DNA of 64,000 bases from RPQJ01 sp044226195 (GCA_044226195.1 JBGAHO010000011.1:27784-91783); one strand, 5' to 3'; numbered from the stretch's first letter, positions 50,275 through 58,408 are shown. The notes: generated by a model from the letters alone, not told the origin. Program-made: numbers and translations.

Positions 50275-51543
50275 TCAGGCGTTCGCTTTGGCCGAAGCCA
50301 GCGACTCGCCCGTTCCTGCTTCGTCGAGGAGCACCTGGCCGCTGTCGTAGCCAGCCATGCAACTCTCCTCTCCACAGGCGTCAATTTCCGCGGAACTCGC
50401 GGTATTCCAGGTCTCAGTCCACCAGTTGACCAGGTTGTGCGCCGCATTCAGGTCGCGATCGTGATGCGCGCCGCACTCCGGGCACGTCCATTCCCGTGTG
50501 CTGAGGTCGAGTTTCTTGAGCAGAAATCCGCATCGATGGCAGGTCTTGCTGGACGGGTAGAACCTGGGCGCCACCATCAGCCAACTGCCATACTGCACGC
50601 TCTTATATCTGAGCATGCGCCGAAACTCTCCAAAGCTCGCGTCACGAATGGATGCCGACAGGTTGCGAAACTTGCCCATGCCGCGCACATTCAGATCTTC
50701 GATGACGACCACCGACTTGGTTTTCGCCAGCATCGTCGTCGTTTTGTGCAGGACATCTTTGCGGATGTTCGCAGCCCGCAGGTGAAGCCGTGCGGCCTTG
50801 AGAGCCGCCTTATGCCAGTTTGCGCCGCCACGCTTGCGCCGACTCATCTGTCGATTTACCCGGCGCAGTCGCTCGGCCGTCTGTTTGAATGCCTTTGGAT
50901 TTTCGATCCGTGTGCCATCGCTGATCGTGGCCAGAGTCTTGACTCCGAGGTCTACACCGACGATCGGACCACCCTCGGTCGTGCGCTCCGGAAATTCCTG
51001 CTCGACATGCACATGCACGAACCACCGACCCGCGCGCTCTTTGACAGTCGTCGAGATGATCCTGACACCGGGCGTCCTTTCGACGGGGATATATCCGCGC
51101 TCTTTGAGTCGGACGTGGCCGATGTTCGGGAGTTTGATGTGTTTCTCGAATACCCTGACCTTGGTCGGGAACGTGAAACTACTCAGGCAACGTTTGCGCG
51201 CGCGATACCCAGGAAAGCCAACCTTGCCTTTCAGCTGACCGGATTTCTTGAGGCTGGCTCGGCGAAAGAAACTCTCGAACGCCAGGTGCAGCTCGCGCAA
51301 CGCCTCACGCGAGGCATGCGTCGATACCTCTGTGATCCAGGGAAACTCTTTGGCTTTGATCTTGTTGAGTCGCACAGACAGGGCGAAGTTGTTGGCGTAT
51401 TTCTCGCCGCGTTTTTGCCCTTCGATGTTCTGGTTTAGGCCCCAGTTATAGACAAACCGCGCGACGCCTGCATGGCGTGCGCACAACTCCCGCTGCTTAG
51501 GGGTGGGGTCGAGTTCGGTGGCGTAGGTGCGAAACAAGTACAT
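50275..51543 (-). CDS. tnpB: TnpB-like RNA-guided nuclease, lone IS200/IS605-type gene
   Basis: 422 residues from the ATG at MYLFRTYATELDPTPKQ. The RuvC sites are intact: GVDLGVKTLATISDG (Asp), VVVIEDLNVRGMG (Glu) and HHDRDLNAAHNL (Asp), with the zinc finger CHRCG...CPECG between. The N-terminal helix-turn-helix-like WGLNQNIEGQ and a basic region match IS605 TnpB. No TnpA lies nearby, so it is either an orphan element or domesticated. A sigma-70-type promoter lies just upstream. Confidence 0.92.
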   Translation of the reverse strand: MYLFRTYATELDPTPKQRELCARHAGVARFVYNWGLNQNIEGQKRGEKYANNFALSVRLNKIKAKEFPWITEVSTHASREALRELHLAFESFFRRASLKKSGQLKGKVGFPGYRARKRCLSSFTFPTKVRVFEKHIKLPNIGHVRLKERGYIPVERTPGVRIISTTVKERAGRWFVHVHVEQEFPERTTEGGPIVGVDLGVKTLATISDGTRIENPKAFKQTAERLRRVNRQMSRRKRGGANWHKAALKAARLHLRAANIRKDVLHKTTTMLAKTKSVVVIEDLNVRGMGKFRNLSASIRDASFGEFRRMLRYKSVQYGSWLMVAPRFYPSSKTCHRCGFLLKKLDLSTREWTCPECGAHHDRDLNAAHNLVNWWTETWNTASSAEIDACGEESCMAGYDSGQVLLDEAGTGESLASAKANA

Positions 51544-51544
51544 C

Positions 51545-51557
51545 AGTTGGTGCGCAC
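51545..51557 (-). promoter_or_regulatory. GTGCGCACCAACT motif at the TnpB start
   Basis: On the minus strand GTGCGCACCAACT ends one base before the TnpB ATG. The same 13 bases occur in the opposite orientation at 51691-51703, so the pair forms an inverted repeat around the divergent promoter region. A close relative is in the spacer of the promoter at 30609. Confidence 0.75.
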
Positions 51558-51586
51558 ATTCTAGCACTTGTGTTCTACGCAGTCAA
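51558..51586 (-). promoter_or_regulatory. Promoter of tnpB
   Basis: On the minus strand TTGACT (-35), 17-bp spacer, TAGAAT (-10), with the predicted start at the GTGCGCACC motif. It gives a short or near-absent leader to the TnpB ATG. Confidence 0.7.
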
Positions 51587-51678
51587 GGAATGCGGCCATT
51601 TCGTGACAATTTTGTCCTCCAGAGATGTGTCGCTGGCCGTCTTTTGCTTTACCGTAATGAATACTTGACGAACCCGGC

Positions 51679-51703
51679 TATAATGACTTCGTGCGCACCA
51701 ACT
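51679..51703 (+). promoter_or_regulatory. TATAAT box plus GTGCGCACCAACT motif
   Basis: TATAAT at 51679-51684 is followed seven bases later by the motif at 51691-51703. A good -35 at the normal distance is not visible, so activation by a bound protein is possible. Drives the rightward block. Confidence 0.5.
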
Positions 51704-51726
51704 CAACCCGCACACTGGAGGCCACC

Positions 51727-52449
51727 ATGCACACCGACCGACCCTCCGCGCTGGCCCGCACCGGCGCTTTCGTCCGCGCGCTTGAGCACCGCATCATCGA
51801 CACGGTCTCGGCGACCACGCCCTGGCTGGCGCCGATCCTGCCGGCCTACATGGTCTACTCGAGCGTCGAAACCCGCCTCGACTTTCCGGCCTGGGTGGCG
51901 ATCGCCACCGGGCTCGCGATCGAGTTCCTGGGGCTCTCGGCCGTTCACACCACGTTCCAGCTGTGGTCTTGGAACCAGAAGGCGGCCGAGGCCAACCGGG
52001 CGCCGGTCTGGGTGGCCGGGCTGACCGGCACGTTCTACCTGGCGGTCGTGCTGACCGTCAACGTCGTGCTCGATCTCGGCCGCGCAGACTGGCAGTCGAT
52101 CCTGGCCAAGGGCCTGCTCTCGACCGTCTCGATCATCGCCGCGATCGTGCTCGCCGTCCGTGCCCAGCACTCGCGCCGACTCTCGGACCTCGCCGAGGCC
52201 TCCGCCGAGCGCAAGGCCCGGCGGCACGGGGTTCCGGGGCAAGGAGTGCGGCAGGTTGAGGAGGTCGAGCGGTCGGCCTGGCCCAACGACTGGCGCAAGC
52301 TCGGCGACGACCAGCGCGACAGCCTGCGCGGGCTCTCGGCCAGCGAGATCGTCGAAGTCACCGGCGTCGATGACCGGACGGCGCGCAACTGGGCGGCGCG
52401 GCTCCGGCCTACGGTCGTCGAGCCGCACACGAACGGAGTCGCCCATTGA
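51727..52449 (+). CDS. Membrane protein with C-terminal HTH-like segment
   Basis: 240 residues from an ATG with GGAGG upstream. Four hydrophobic segments (PWLAPILPAYMVYS, AWVAIATGLAIEFLGLSAV, WVAGLTGTFYLAVVLTVNVVL, LLSTVSIIAAIVLAV) are followed by a charged coil and LRGLSASEIVEVTGVDDRTARNWAARL, which looks like a helix-turn-helix. The layout resembles actinobacterial SpdB/DUF2637-type membrane proteins. A membrane-anchored DNA-binding protein is the natural reading. Confidence 0.65.
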   Translation: MHTDRPSALARTGAFVRALEHRIIDTVSATTPWLAPILPAYMVYSSVETRLDFPAWVAIATGLAIEFLGLSAVHTTFQLWSWNQKAAEANRAPVWVAGLTGTFYLAVVLTVNVVLDLGRADWQSILAKGLLSTVSIIAAIVLAVRAQHSRRLSDLAEASAERKARRHGVPGQGVRQVEEVERSAWPNDWRKLGDDQRDSLRGLSASEIVEVTGVDDRTARNWAARLRPTVVEPHTNGVAH

Positions 52450-52571
52450 GGAAAGTTTCCAGGGAGCGGCCGGAAACGTTCCAAAGTTTCGGTAAGTCTT
52501 GAGGAAAGTTGTCAATATGGACCGGAAAGTGACCGGAAACACGGTGGAAAGTCCTGGACCGGCGCGGAAAG
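52450..52571 (+). repeat. Cluster of direct GGAAA(G/C) repeats
   Basis: GGAAA(G/C) starts at 52450, 52472, 52503, 52524, 52535, 52546 and 52566, all in the same orientation. The last four are 11, 11 and 20 bp apart. The cluster starts in the gap and runs into the next gene. Candidate binding array. Confidence 0.7.
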
Positions 52572-53725
52572 AGACCGTGCGGCCGTGGATCCTGGCCGGC
52601 ACGACTTTCGTGGCCGGGCTGGCTCTTTCCGCCCTGGCCGTGGCGGCCTGCTCGCCGCTGAGCACAGCTGCGCCGAGCGGAACGACCGATCAGCCGCTTT
52701 CCGTCCGGCAGACCGAGGCCGCGATGTTCGGCAACCAGGTCAACCAGGACGTCGCCGCGGCGACCGCCTGGGCGCAGGCCACCGACGACGAGGCGGCGCG
52801 CATGGAGCAGCGCAACCACGCCGTCGAGACCCAGCAGGCGCTGGCGCTGCAGGCGATCACGGTCACGGCCGAGGCCGCCCGCGCCAACCTGCAGATGCAG
52901 GCCGAGGCCTACTCGCACACGCTGGCCCTCAGCGAGGCGCAGACCAAGTCGGAGATCGAACAGCAAACCTACGCCGACACCCTGGCGGCGCAGAAGGAGT
53001 CGGCGCGCGTGATCGCCGAGGGCGAGGCGACACGCTCGGAAATTTCCGGCTGGATCTGGCTGGGCGGGGGGCTGCTCGTCCTCGGCCTGGCGGCCGCGAT
53101 CCTCGTCGCGCTGCTCTACTACGTCGTGCGCTGGGTGCAGAGCGGGATGCGCAAAATGCACATGACCGAGCTGGCGCATGCGCAGGCGCTGAGCCGCGCC
53201 CTGCCAGCCGGCGACGTCTGGATCCCGTTCGACCGCAACCCCTACCGGACTTTGATCCGGGTTGGCGGCGAACTGCAGCCGGCCTATGAGTTTCTCGGTC
53301 TGCCGGCGCCCGGCCCGGACGAGTACAACCAGCCGGTCTCGCGGCGCGACACCATCCCGACTCACGGGCGGAGCGGGGAGGGCGAGCTTGATCGCGAGCC
53401 GACGCTCGACGCGCAGACCGAAACGATCCTGACCGTGCTCAAGAACTGCGAGCTGATGGTCGGCAAGGGCGCGACGCGGCTCCCCACCCGGCGCGCCTAT
53501 GTCGCCCGCTGGAACGCGAGCCCGAACACCTACCAGGACGTCGTCAACGCCCTCGCCATGCACCTCGAGGGCCGCGGCAAGGACGGCACCGTGATCGTCT
53601 CGCGGCGCTGCCCGACGCTTGGCGAGCTGGTCCAGGGCGTGCGCAGCGGGCAGATCCGGCCGGGGCCGTCCAGGGTGGCGCTTGTGCCCAGCGACCAAAT
53701 CGAGATCGTGGAGTCGGGTGACTGA
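52517..53725 (+). CDS. Lipoprotein-like membrane protein with coiled coil
   Basis: 402 residues from the ATG (MDRKVTGN); a TTG six codons earlier is possible. Hydrophobic TFVAGLALSALAVAAC ends with a lipobox-like Cys. A long coiled coil (about 50-165) follows, then a second transmembrane segment (LGGGLLVLGLAAAILVALLYY) and a cytoplasmic-type C-terminal domain with helices (PTLDAQTETILTVLKNCEL, PTRRAYVARWNASPNTYQDV), possibly another wHTH. Not recognised. Confidence 0.65.
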   Translation: MDRKVTGNTVESPGPARKETVRPWILAGTTFVAGLALSALAVAACSPLSTAAPSGTTDQPLSVRQTEAAMFGNQVNQDVAAATAWAQATDDEAARMEQRNHAVETQQALALQAITVTAEAARANLQMQAEAYSHTLALSEAQTKSEIEQQTYADTLAAQKESARVIAEGEATRSEISGWIWLGGGLLVLGLAAAILVALLYYVVRWVQSGMRKMHMTELAHAQALSRALPAGDVWIPFDRNPYRTLIRVGGELQPAYEFLGLPAPGPDEYNQPVSRRDTIPTHGRSGEGELDREPTLDAQTETILTVLKNCELMVGKGATRLPTRRAYVARWNASPNTYQDVVNALAMHLEGRGKDGTVIVSRRCPTLGELVQGVRSGQIRPGPSRVALVPSDQIEIVESGD

Positions 53726-53779
53726 GCGCGAGATCGGTCGCCCTGCTCCTTTCCTCAGCAACCCCAAAGAGTGCCCAAG

Positions 53780-53857
53780 AATATCAACAGTTGATATCTC
53801 CGATATCGTTGATATTTTCTGATATCCAATGATATTGGCGGGATATCAAAGGATATC
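53780..53857. repeat. Helically phased array of GATATC/ATATC sites
   Basis: Eight GATAT(C/T)-type sites at 53780, 53793, 53802, 53811, 53821, 53831, 53842 and 53852, with spacings 13, 9, 9, 10, 10, 11 and 10 bp. Several are embedded in small inverted repeats such as ATATCAA-CAG-TTGATAT. The stretch is AT-rich in a GC-rich genome and lies in a gene gap. Candidate origin, centromere or operator array. Confidence 0.8.
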
Positions 53858-53884
53858 ATCGGAAAACCCCGCAAGAATCGGGGC

Positions 53885-54406
53885 ATGAGCCGCCACACCT
53901 CCACCGCACCCCTTTCGCTGTCTGCCGACGTCCTCGCGCTCAACCCGCACCTCAAACCAAAGGATCTCAAGGCCGCCAGGTTGGGCGCCGAGCACAAGAA
54001 GGGCCGGAAAGACCCGCTCGTGCTCAACGGCCGGCCGGTGCGCTCCGACACCGAGGAGCGGGCCTACGCCTTCATCCCGAGTTATTGGCCGGGTGCCTGT
54101 CACATCCTCTACGAGGCGTTCTCGTGCCACCTCGGCTCGACCCGCTATACCTGGGACTTCACTTTCCAGGTCGACGACGAGCGTGGTGGCATTGCGACCT
54201 ACGCGGTCGAGGTCAAGCCGGAGCGCTGGGACATCCATCCATCGGGCCGCGCGGCGCTGCGTTCGATCAAACAGGCCTCGTCGTTTTATGGCGCGCACTT
54301 TACGTTTGTCGGGCTGCTCGAGCAGGTCGACAGCTCGTGGGTCGTGCAGCTCTTCGAGCACGGCGAGATCACCGAGGAGGATCGGGTGCCGTGTTTCAGG
54401 GTGTAA
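53885..54406 (+). CDS. PD-(D/E)xK-type nuclease
   Basis: 173 residues. The core DFTFQVDDERG...TYAVEVKPERW fits PD-(D/E)xK nucleases (Asp, then EVK), followed by RSIKQASSFYGAHFTFVGLLE. The pattern resembles VRR-like or TnsA-like enzymes rather than classical DUF1064. A small CCCCG/CGGGG hairpin precedes the start. May act in replication or recombination. Confidence 0.65.
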   Translation: MSRHTSTAPLSLSADVLALNPHLKPKDLKAARLGAEHKKGRKDPLVLNGRPVRSDTEERAYAFIPSYWPGACHILYEAFSCHLGSTRYTWDFTFQVDDERGGIATYAVEVKPERWDIHPSGRAALRSIKQASSFYGAHFTFVGLLEQVDSSWVVQLFEHGEITEEDRVPCFRV

Positions 54407-54436
54407 TGCGCGAGCAGGGCGGGGCGTCTTAGAAAC

Positions 54437-55066
54437 ATGAAAGGCATCAGCTTCGACGCCGAGTCGGTTCGGGCGTTCCCCCTCAAGACGCAGACGCGCC
54501 GCGTCATCGACCTCAAGTTGTCGACGCGCGAGTCGATCCACGATGCGCACTCGATCTGCAAGGACGGAGAGGGCGACTGGATCGCGTGGTTTGGCCACCG
54601 ATTGAGCAGCGACTACGCGGCGTTCACCCTTGAGAACTATCGCAAAGGCGGCGGGTTCAAGTGCCCCTACGGCAAGCCCGGCGACCGAGTCTATGTGCGC
54701 GAGCGCCTGATCCGCTGGGACCAGGACGGCACGGCGCCGCTCGCTCTCTACGACGCTGGCCGCGATGTCGCCGGCGGACGGACGGGCGGACACGCATGGA
54801 TCTGGAAGCGTGCCACGCTGCCGGCGTGTTTCATGCCGCGCCATCTCTCGCGCTTCACCCTCGAGCTCCTCGACGTGCGTGTCGAGCGCGTGCAGGCGAT
54901 CAGCGAGCTTGACTGCGAGGCCGAACTCGGCAAGCCCGCCTATTCGCTGCGCGGCCAGGCCTGTGCGCTGTTCCGCGAGCGCTGGAACGGGATCAACGCC
55001 GCCCGCGGTTTCGGCTGGGATGTCAACCCCTGGGTCTGGGCCCTCACGTTCAAGGTGATTGCATGA
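54437..55066 (+). CDS. ASCH-domain phage protein
   Basis: 209 residues with the phage ASCH-type layout: VRAFPLKTQTRRVIDLK, PYGKPGDRVYVRERLIRWD, ACFMPRHLSRFTLELLDVRVERVQAI and NPWVWALTFKVIA at the end. ASCH folds bind RNA or modified nucleotides. The next gene overlaps its stop by four bases. Confidence 0.8.
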   Translation: MKGISFDAESVRAFPLKTQTRRVIDLKLSTRESIHDAHSICKDGEGDWIAWFGHRLSSDYAAFTLENYRKGGGFKCPYGKPGDRVYVRERLIRWDQDGTAPLALYDAGRDVAGGRTGGHAWIWKRATLPACFMPRHLSRFTLELLDVRVERVQAISELDCEAELGKPAYSLRGQACALFRERWNGINAARGFGWDVNPWVWALTFKVIA

Positions 55067-55380
55067 GCGACTCTTTGTTTGACGAACTGGCCGCCGGCGC
55101 CAACCCCGAGATCGCCGCCTGGGTCGCGCCGCTCACCGTCTACAAGGCGCCGCAGCCCGGCACATGCCCGCGCTCGCCGTTCGCTAATGGCTGGCACCGG
55201 GTGGCGGTGTTCAAGTGGCTCTCGACGCTGGACGGCGCGCTGCCTGGCGTGCGCCTGCGCAAAATCTGCTTGCACTGCGGGCGGATGTTCGACGCGCACG
55301 GCTTCATCCCGCTCCAGCAGCCGCGCGCCGCGGGCCGGGCGAGCACACGGCGGGCGAGCGCCCGGTGGGCTTGGCGCTGA
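55063..55380 (+). CDS. Hypothetical protein with single Cys pair
   Basis: 105 residues. SDSLFDELAAGANPEIAAWVA helical start, WHRVAVFKWLSTLDGAL and ICLHCGRMF; the last 25 residues are Arg/Ala-rich. Not recognised. Confidence 0.5.
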   Translation: MSDSLFDELAAGANPEIAAWVAPLTVYKAPQPGTCPRSPFANGWHRVAVFKWLSTLDGALPGVRLRKICLHCGRMFDAHGFIPLQQPRAAGRASTRRASARWAWR

Positions 55381-55387
55381 CGTTCAC

Positions 55388-55421
55388 AAACGTCTACACC
55401 TGCGCGTCAGTGTAGGCGTTT
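55388..55421 (+). other. Intergenic hairpin
   Basis: AAACGTCTACAC / GTGTAGGCGTTT (one mismatch, 10-nt loop) in the 59-base gap before the next gene's GGAGG site. No U-run, so attenuator or RNA-stability role is more likely than termination. Confidence 0.6.
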
Positions 55422-55439
55422 GCATACAGAGGAGGACGG

Positions 55440-55658
55440 ATGGCTCGACAAACGGTGTGTGACGTGTGCGGCAAGGTGACGAACGCCGACGATGGCGGCG
55501 ACTGGGAGTGGACGTTTGTGGTCCTGCACAGCCGCTCCGGTCTGCCGCGCGAGATCAACATCTGCACGACCTGCCTGCCGACCGAGTCGGAGCAGCTCGC
55601 GCAGGCCGCTTTGTCCGTGATGCGCCGGGTGCTCGCTCGAATGCGGGGGAGGGCGTGA
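55440..55658 (+). CDS. Small zinc-ribbon protein
   Basis: 72 residues. CDVCGK and CTTC pairs flank a beta segment (DWEWTFVVLHSRSGL), typical of a zinc ribbon. Helical C-terminus. Overlaps the next start by one base (TGATG). Confidence 0.65.
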   Translation: MARQTVCDVCGKVTNADDGGDWEWTFVVLHSRSGLPREINICTTCLPTESEQLAQAALSVMRRVLARMRGRA

Positions 55659-56524
55659 TGGGCGCTCATACCCTCGAAAACGAAAAGCCGGTCCGTGCGG
55701 TGCTCACGTTCCCGGACGGTATGTTGTCCTTGCCGGCAGGCACCCGCTTTGACCTGATGGCGTGGTCGCTGACCGTCAACCACGCGACGGAGTTCGACGA
55801 CTTTGGGCGCGTGGTGTACAGCCAGAATAGCCGCGGCCGCCGCGACATCACCGTCTCGTGCGAAGTCGAATCGGTCGTAGCGGTTCCGCCGACCGAGCCC
55901 GCAACCTGGTCGATCATCGACCTGCATGGGACATTGGTCAGCCGGGCTCTGAACGAGGCCTCTCTCGCCGCGCTGGCCGACCTTTACCAGTGTCCGGCCA
56001 AGACTCTCCTGGAGGCGTATCGTGGGTTGGAAGCAGACTACGACACCGACGAGATCAGCCTGCCCACATTCTGGCGCGTCCTGCAATTCGTCGCCGGCCT
56101 GCCCGACCGACCGGCTCTGACTGGCGATGCGCATCAGATCCTCGTCGACTCTATCCACATCCTGCCCGGCGCCGAGGAGTTGCTTGCCCGCCTGGCCGAG
56201 CGCGGGCCGGTCATGTTGGCCACGAACACCAAGCGCGAGCTGTTGGAGTCGCTGCGCACCAAGTTCCCGACACTCTTTGAAAAGATCGCGCTCGTTGTGC
56301 CCAGCTATGAGCTGCGCTGTCGCAAGCCGTCCAACGAGTTTTTTCTGCGCGTGCTCCTCAAGCTGCGCGATCGCGGGGTGGGGGGCGACGCGCGCCCGCT
56401 GTGGATCGACGACGACGTACTGGTTTGCCGGGCGGCTGAGCGCTTTGTGTTCAGGCCGATCCATTGCACGTCGGCGCTGCAGGCGCTGCGCGAGCTTGAC
56501 CGCTACGAGATTGCCGAACAATAG
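55658..56524 (+). CDS. HAD-like protein with altered catalytic motif
   Basis: 288 residues. A 75-residue N-terminal region precedes a HAD fold: motif I SIIDLHGTL, motif II VMLATNTKREL, motif III CRKPSNEFFL and motif IV PLWIDDDVL. The second Asp of the DxDGT motif is His here, so phosphatase activity may be reduced or changed. Helical cap (LAALADLYQCPAKTLLEAYRG) between motifs I and II. Confidence 0.7.
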   Translation: MGAHTLENEKPVRAVLTFPDGMLSLPAGTRFDLMAWSLTVNHATEFDDFGRVVYSQNSRGRRDITVSCEVESVVAVPPTEPATWSIIDLHGTLVSRALNEASLAALADLYQCPAKTLLEAYRGLEADYDTDEISLPTFWRVLQFVAGLPDRPALTGDAHQILVDSIHILPGAEELLARLAERGPVMLATNTKRELLESLRTKFPTLFEKIALVVPSYELRCRKPSNEFFLRVLLKLRDRGVGGDARPLWIDDDVLVCRAAERFVFRPIHCTSALQALRELDRYEIAEQ

Positions 56525-56546
56525 CGGATTTATCAAGGGTAATCCT

Positions 56547-57137
56547 ATGAAGTGGTCAGCCAATCTCATCCAGCGGCAACTTGGCTGGAACATCTTCAAT
56601 CGCGGGTCGCTGCTTGTCATGCCAAACACGTATTGGACAGGCAACGAAATCGACCTACTAGTGGTGACGATGAACCGCCGGGTGATCGACTGTGAGATCA
56701 AAATCAGTAGATCGGACCTTCGGGCGGATCTCAAGAAACACAAGTGGTATCACGCCTGGGACTGGAAGACGGACGGACCATGGCACCCAGGCGTGAAGGG
56801 TAAGCCGCGCGAGTGGCCGAAGAACGTTTGGAAGCACTACTACGTTCTACCGCGCGACATCTGGACTGATGACCTGTTCGAGTCGATCCGGCCAAACAGC
56901 GGCGTGCTGTTGATGTATGAGCTTATCACGCACGACGGCTACAACCACGGCGTCCGCATTGACGTGAAGCGCAACGCAAAGCCAGACCGAACGGCGGAGA
57001 AGATCAGCGCGGAGGATGCGCTAGACATCGCCAGGCTCTGCAATATGCGGATGTGGTCAATGATGTCTCAGCAGTGGGCGGATATCCGCCCGGATGGCGA
57101 GACCATCGAAGACGCCGAAGCCGTCCCGACTATGTAA
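56547..57137 (+). CDS. MmcB-like PD-(D/E)xK nuclease
   Basis: 196 residues. NEIDLLVVTMNRRVIDCEIK then ISRSDLRADLKKHKWY matches the MmcB/DUF-type nuclease core (E-D, EIK). The rest includes a WHPGVKGKPREWPKNVWKHY loop and a helical end. More AT-rich than neighbours. Role in DNA repair or replication of the phage is likely. Confidence 0.75.
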   Translation: MKWSANLIQRQLGWNIFNRGSLLVMPNTYWTGNEIDLLVVTMNRRVIDCEIKISRSDLRADLKKHKWYHAWDWKTDGPWHPGVKGKPREWPKNVWKHYYVLPRDIWTDDLFESIRPNSGVLLMYELITHDGYNHGVRIDVKRNAKPDRTAEKISAEDALDIARLCNMRMWSMMSQQWADIRPDGETIEDAEAVPTM

Positions 57138-57172
57138 CAAAAGTGCGATTATCACGAGTAACGAGGGACACG

Positions 57173-57397
57173 ATGAACAAGAAATCCAAAACACCCAAGC
57201 TCGAACGCGGGCCTCAGATCATCTCAGAGCATCTGTGGTACTACGAAACGAAGGATGGAATCAAGGTTGTCAAGCACCTTGAGAAGGACGGGCACACTAC
57301 CGGATACGACTTCAACGTCATCCCGTGGTCAAACATTGCCGCCTCAGTGAAGCGCTTCATGGCGGTCGATCGGTCGAAGAAGGCCAAAAGCGAATAG
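57173..57397 (+). CDS. Small hypothetical protein
   Basis: 74 residues, basic (KKSKTPKLERG start, SKKAKSE end) with a YYETKDGIKVVKHLEKDG beta hairpin. AT-richer than average. Not recognised. Confidence 0.5.
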   Translation: MNKKSKTPKLERGPQIISEHLWYYETKDGIKVVKHLEKDGHTTGYDFNVIPWSNIAASVKRFMAVDRSKKAKSE

Positions 57398-57438
57398 CCC
57401 TTTATAAACTCTCTTTTGTTCAGCAATCGGAGCGAGAG

Positions 57439-58101
57439 ATGGATAAGCAAAAGATGTGCGACAAATGCGAAGAGCACGAAGGAACCCATCGCCTGTTCTA
57501 CGAAATGTTGTGCGATGAGTGTTACCCGCGAGCAAAGGCGCTGAGCGACGCAGAGCGACGGGCGTCTGGCAGGCAGATTGACTATGCCGAGCTGGCCCTT
57601 GGCATTGAGGAGCGCGACGCCGAGCTGGCCCGCCTGCGCGCCGAGCTTGAGCAGGCCCGCGTGCAACTGGCCGGGTGCTTGTGCGCCTCCGAGGGAACCG
57701 GAGACGCCGACAAGGTGAAGCAGGGCGACTACGCCTGGACGCCTGCGCTACAGCGCACGGTCGAACTGCGCGCCGCCCTGGCTTCGGCCGAGCGGGAGCG
57801 GGACGAGGCGCGGAAGCAGCGCGACTTCGCCAAGGACGGCGAGGACAACATGCGGTTCCTGAAAGCGCTATGGGAGAACGAGTGCGGATTCTATCGCGCT
57901 CAGTCGGTCGCTCGGCTCCATGAGATAGACATGAGCCGCCGCACCATCGGGCTTGTAGTCGTGGCGGCGCGGGCAATCAAGAAACTGTTGTGGCTCCGAC
58001 TTGCGCGAGACATTGTGAAGTTAGACAACACAGATGACCCGGACGAGCTTGTAAAGCAAATGCGCGAAATGGTCGAAGCCGAGCGCCAGGGGAAGGGGTG
58101 A
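57439..58101 (+). CDS. Zinc-ribbon coiled-coil protein
   Basis: 220 residues from MDKQKMCDKCEEHEG. A zinc ribbon (CDKC...CDEC) leads to a long coiled coil (ELARLRAELEQARVQLAG, AALASAERERDEARKQRDF) and a basic helical end with IGLVVVAARAIKKLLWLRLA. AT-richer than its neighbours. Not recognised. Confidence 0.6.
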   Translation: MDKQKMCDKCEEHEGTHRLFYEMLCDECYPRAKALSDAERRASGRQIDYAELALGIEERDAELARLRAELEQARVQLAGCLCASEGTGDADKVKQGDYAWTPALQRTVELRAALASAERERDEARKQRDFAKDGEDNMRFLKALWENECGFYRAQSVARLHEIDMSRRTIGLVVVAARAIKKLLWLRLARDIVKLDNTDDPDELVKQMREMVEAERQGKG

Positions 58102-58105
58102 GGCG

Positions 58106-58357
58106 ATGAAAGCAGCCGACATGATGTTGACTTTGCTGGGAGTAAAGGAACCGAGCGTTTGGACGCTCTCGGGAGAAATATCGTTGTCCGTCAACGAGAT
58201 CGACGCAAAGGCAATCAAACTCCTCAAGTTGATGATGGAGAACTATCCAAACATCACACAAGGAGAGATGGACGACATTCTTCATTCGGCCGTATGGTGG
58301 AACACATTCTTTGGGTCATTCGCAAAAAGACCAGAGCCAAACGCCGAAGCCAAATAA
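58106..58357 (+). CDS. Small hypothetical protein
   Basis: 83 residues, helical (NEIDAKAIKLLKLMMENYPN, GEMDDILHSAVWWNTFF). Four bases after the previous gene. Not recognised. Confidence 0.5.
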   Translation: MKAADMMLTLLGVKEPSVWTLSGEISLSVNEIDAKAIKLLKLMMENYPNITQGEMDDILHSAVWWNTFFGSFAKRPEPNAEAK

Positions 58358-58408
58358 CCCAACCGATAGCACACGATGGGGACCGTTCGTTGACTGGAGG
58401 ACACTGAC

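Noticed and set aside
50218..51438. A 406-codon plus-strand frame opposite tnpB
   Set aside because: No protein family pattern, while the minus frame has all TnpB catalytic motifs.
51665..51684. TTGACG as the -35 partner of TATAAT upstream of 51727
   Set aside because: Only eight bases separate them, too short for a normal sigma-70 promoter.
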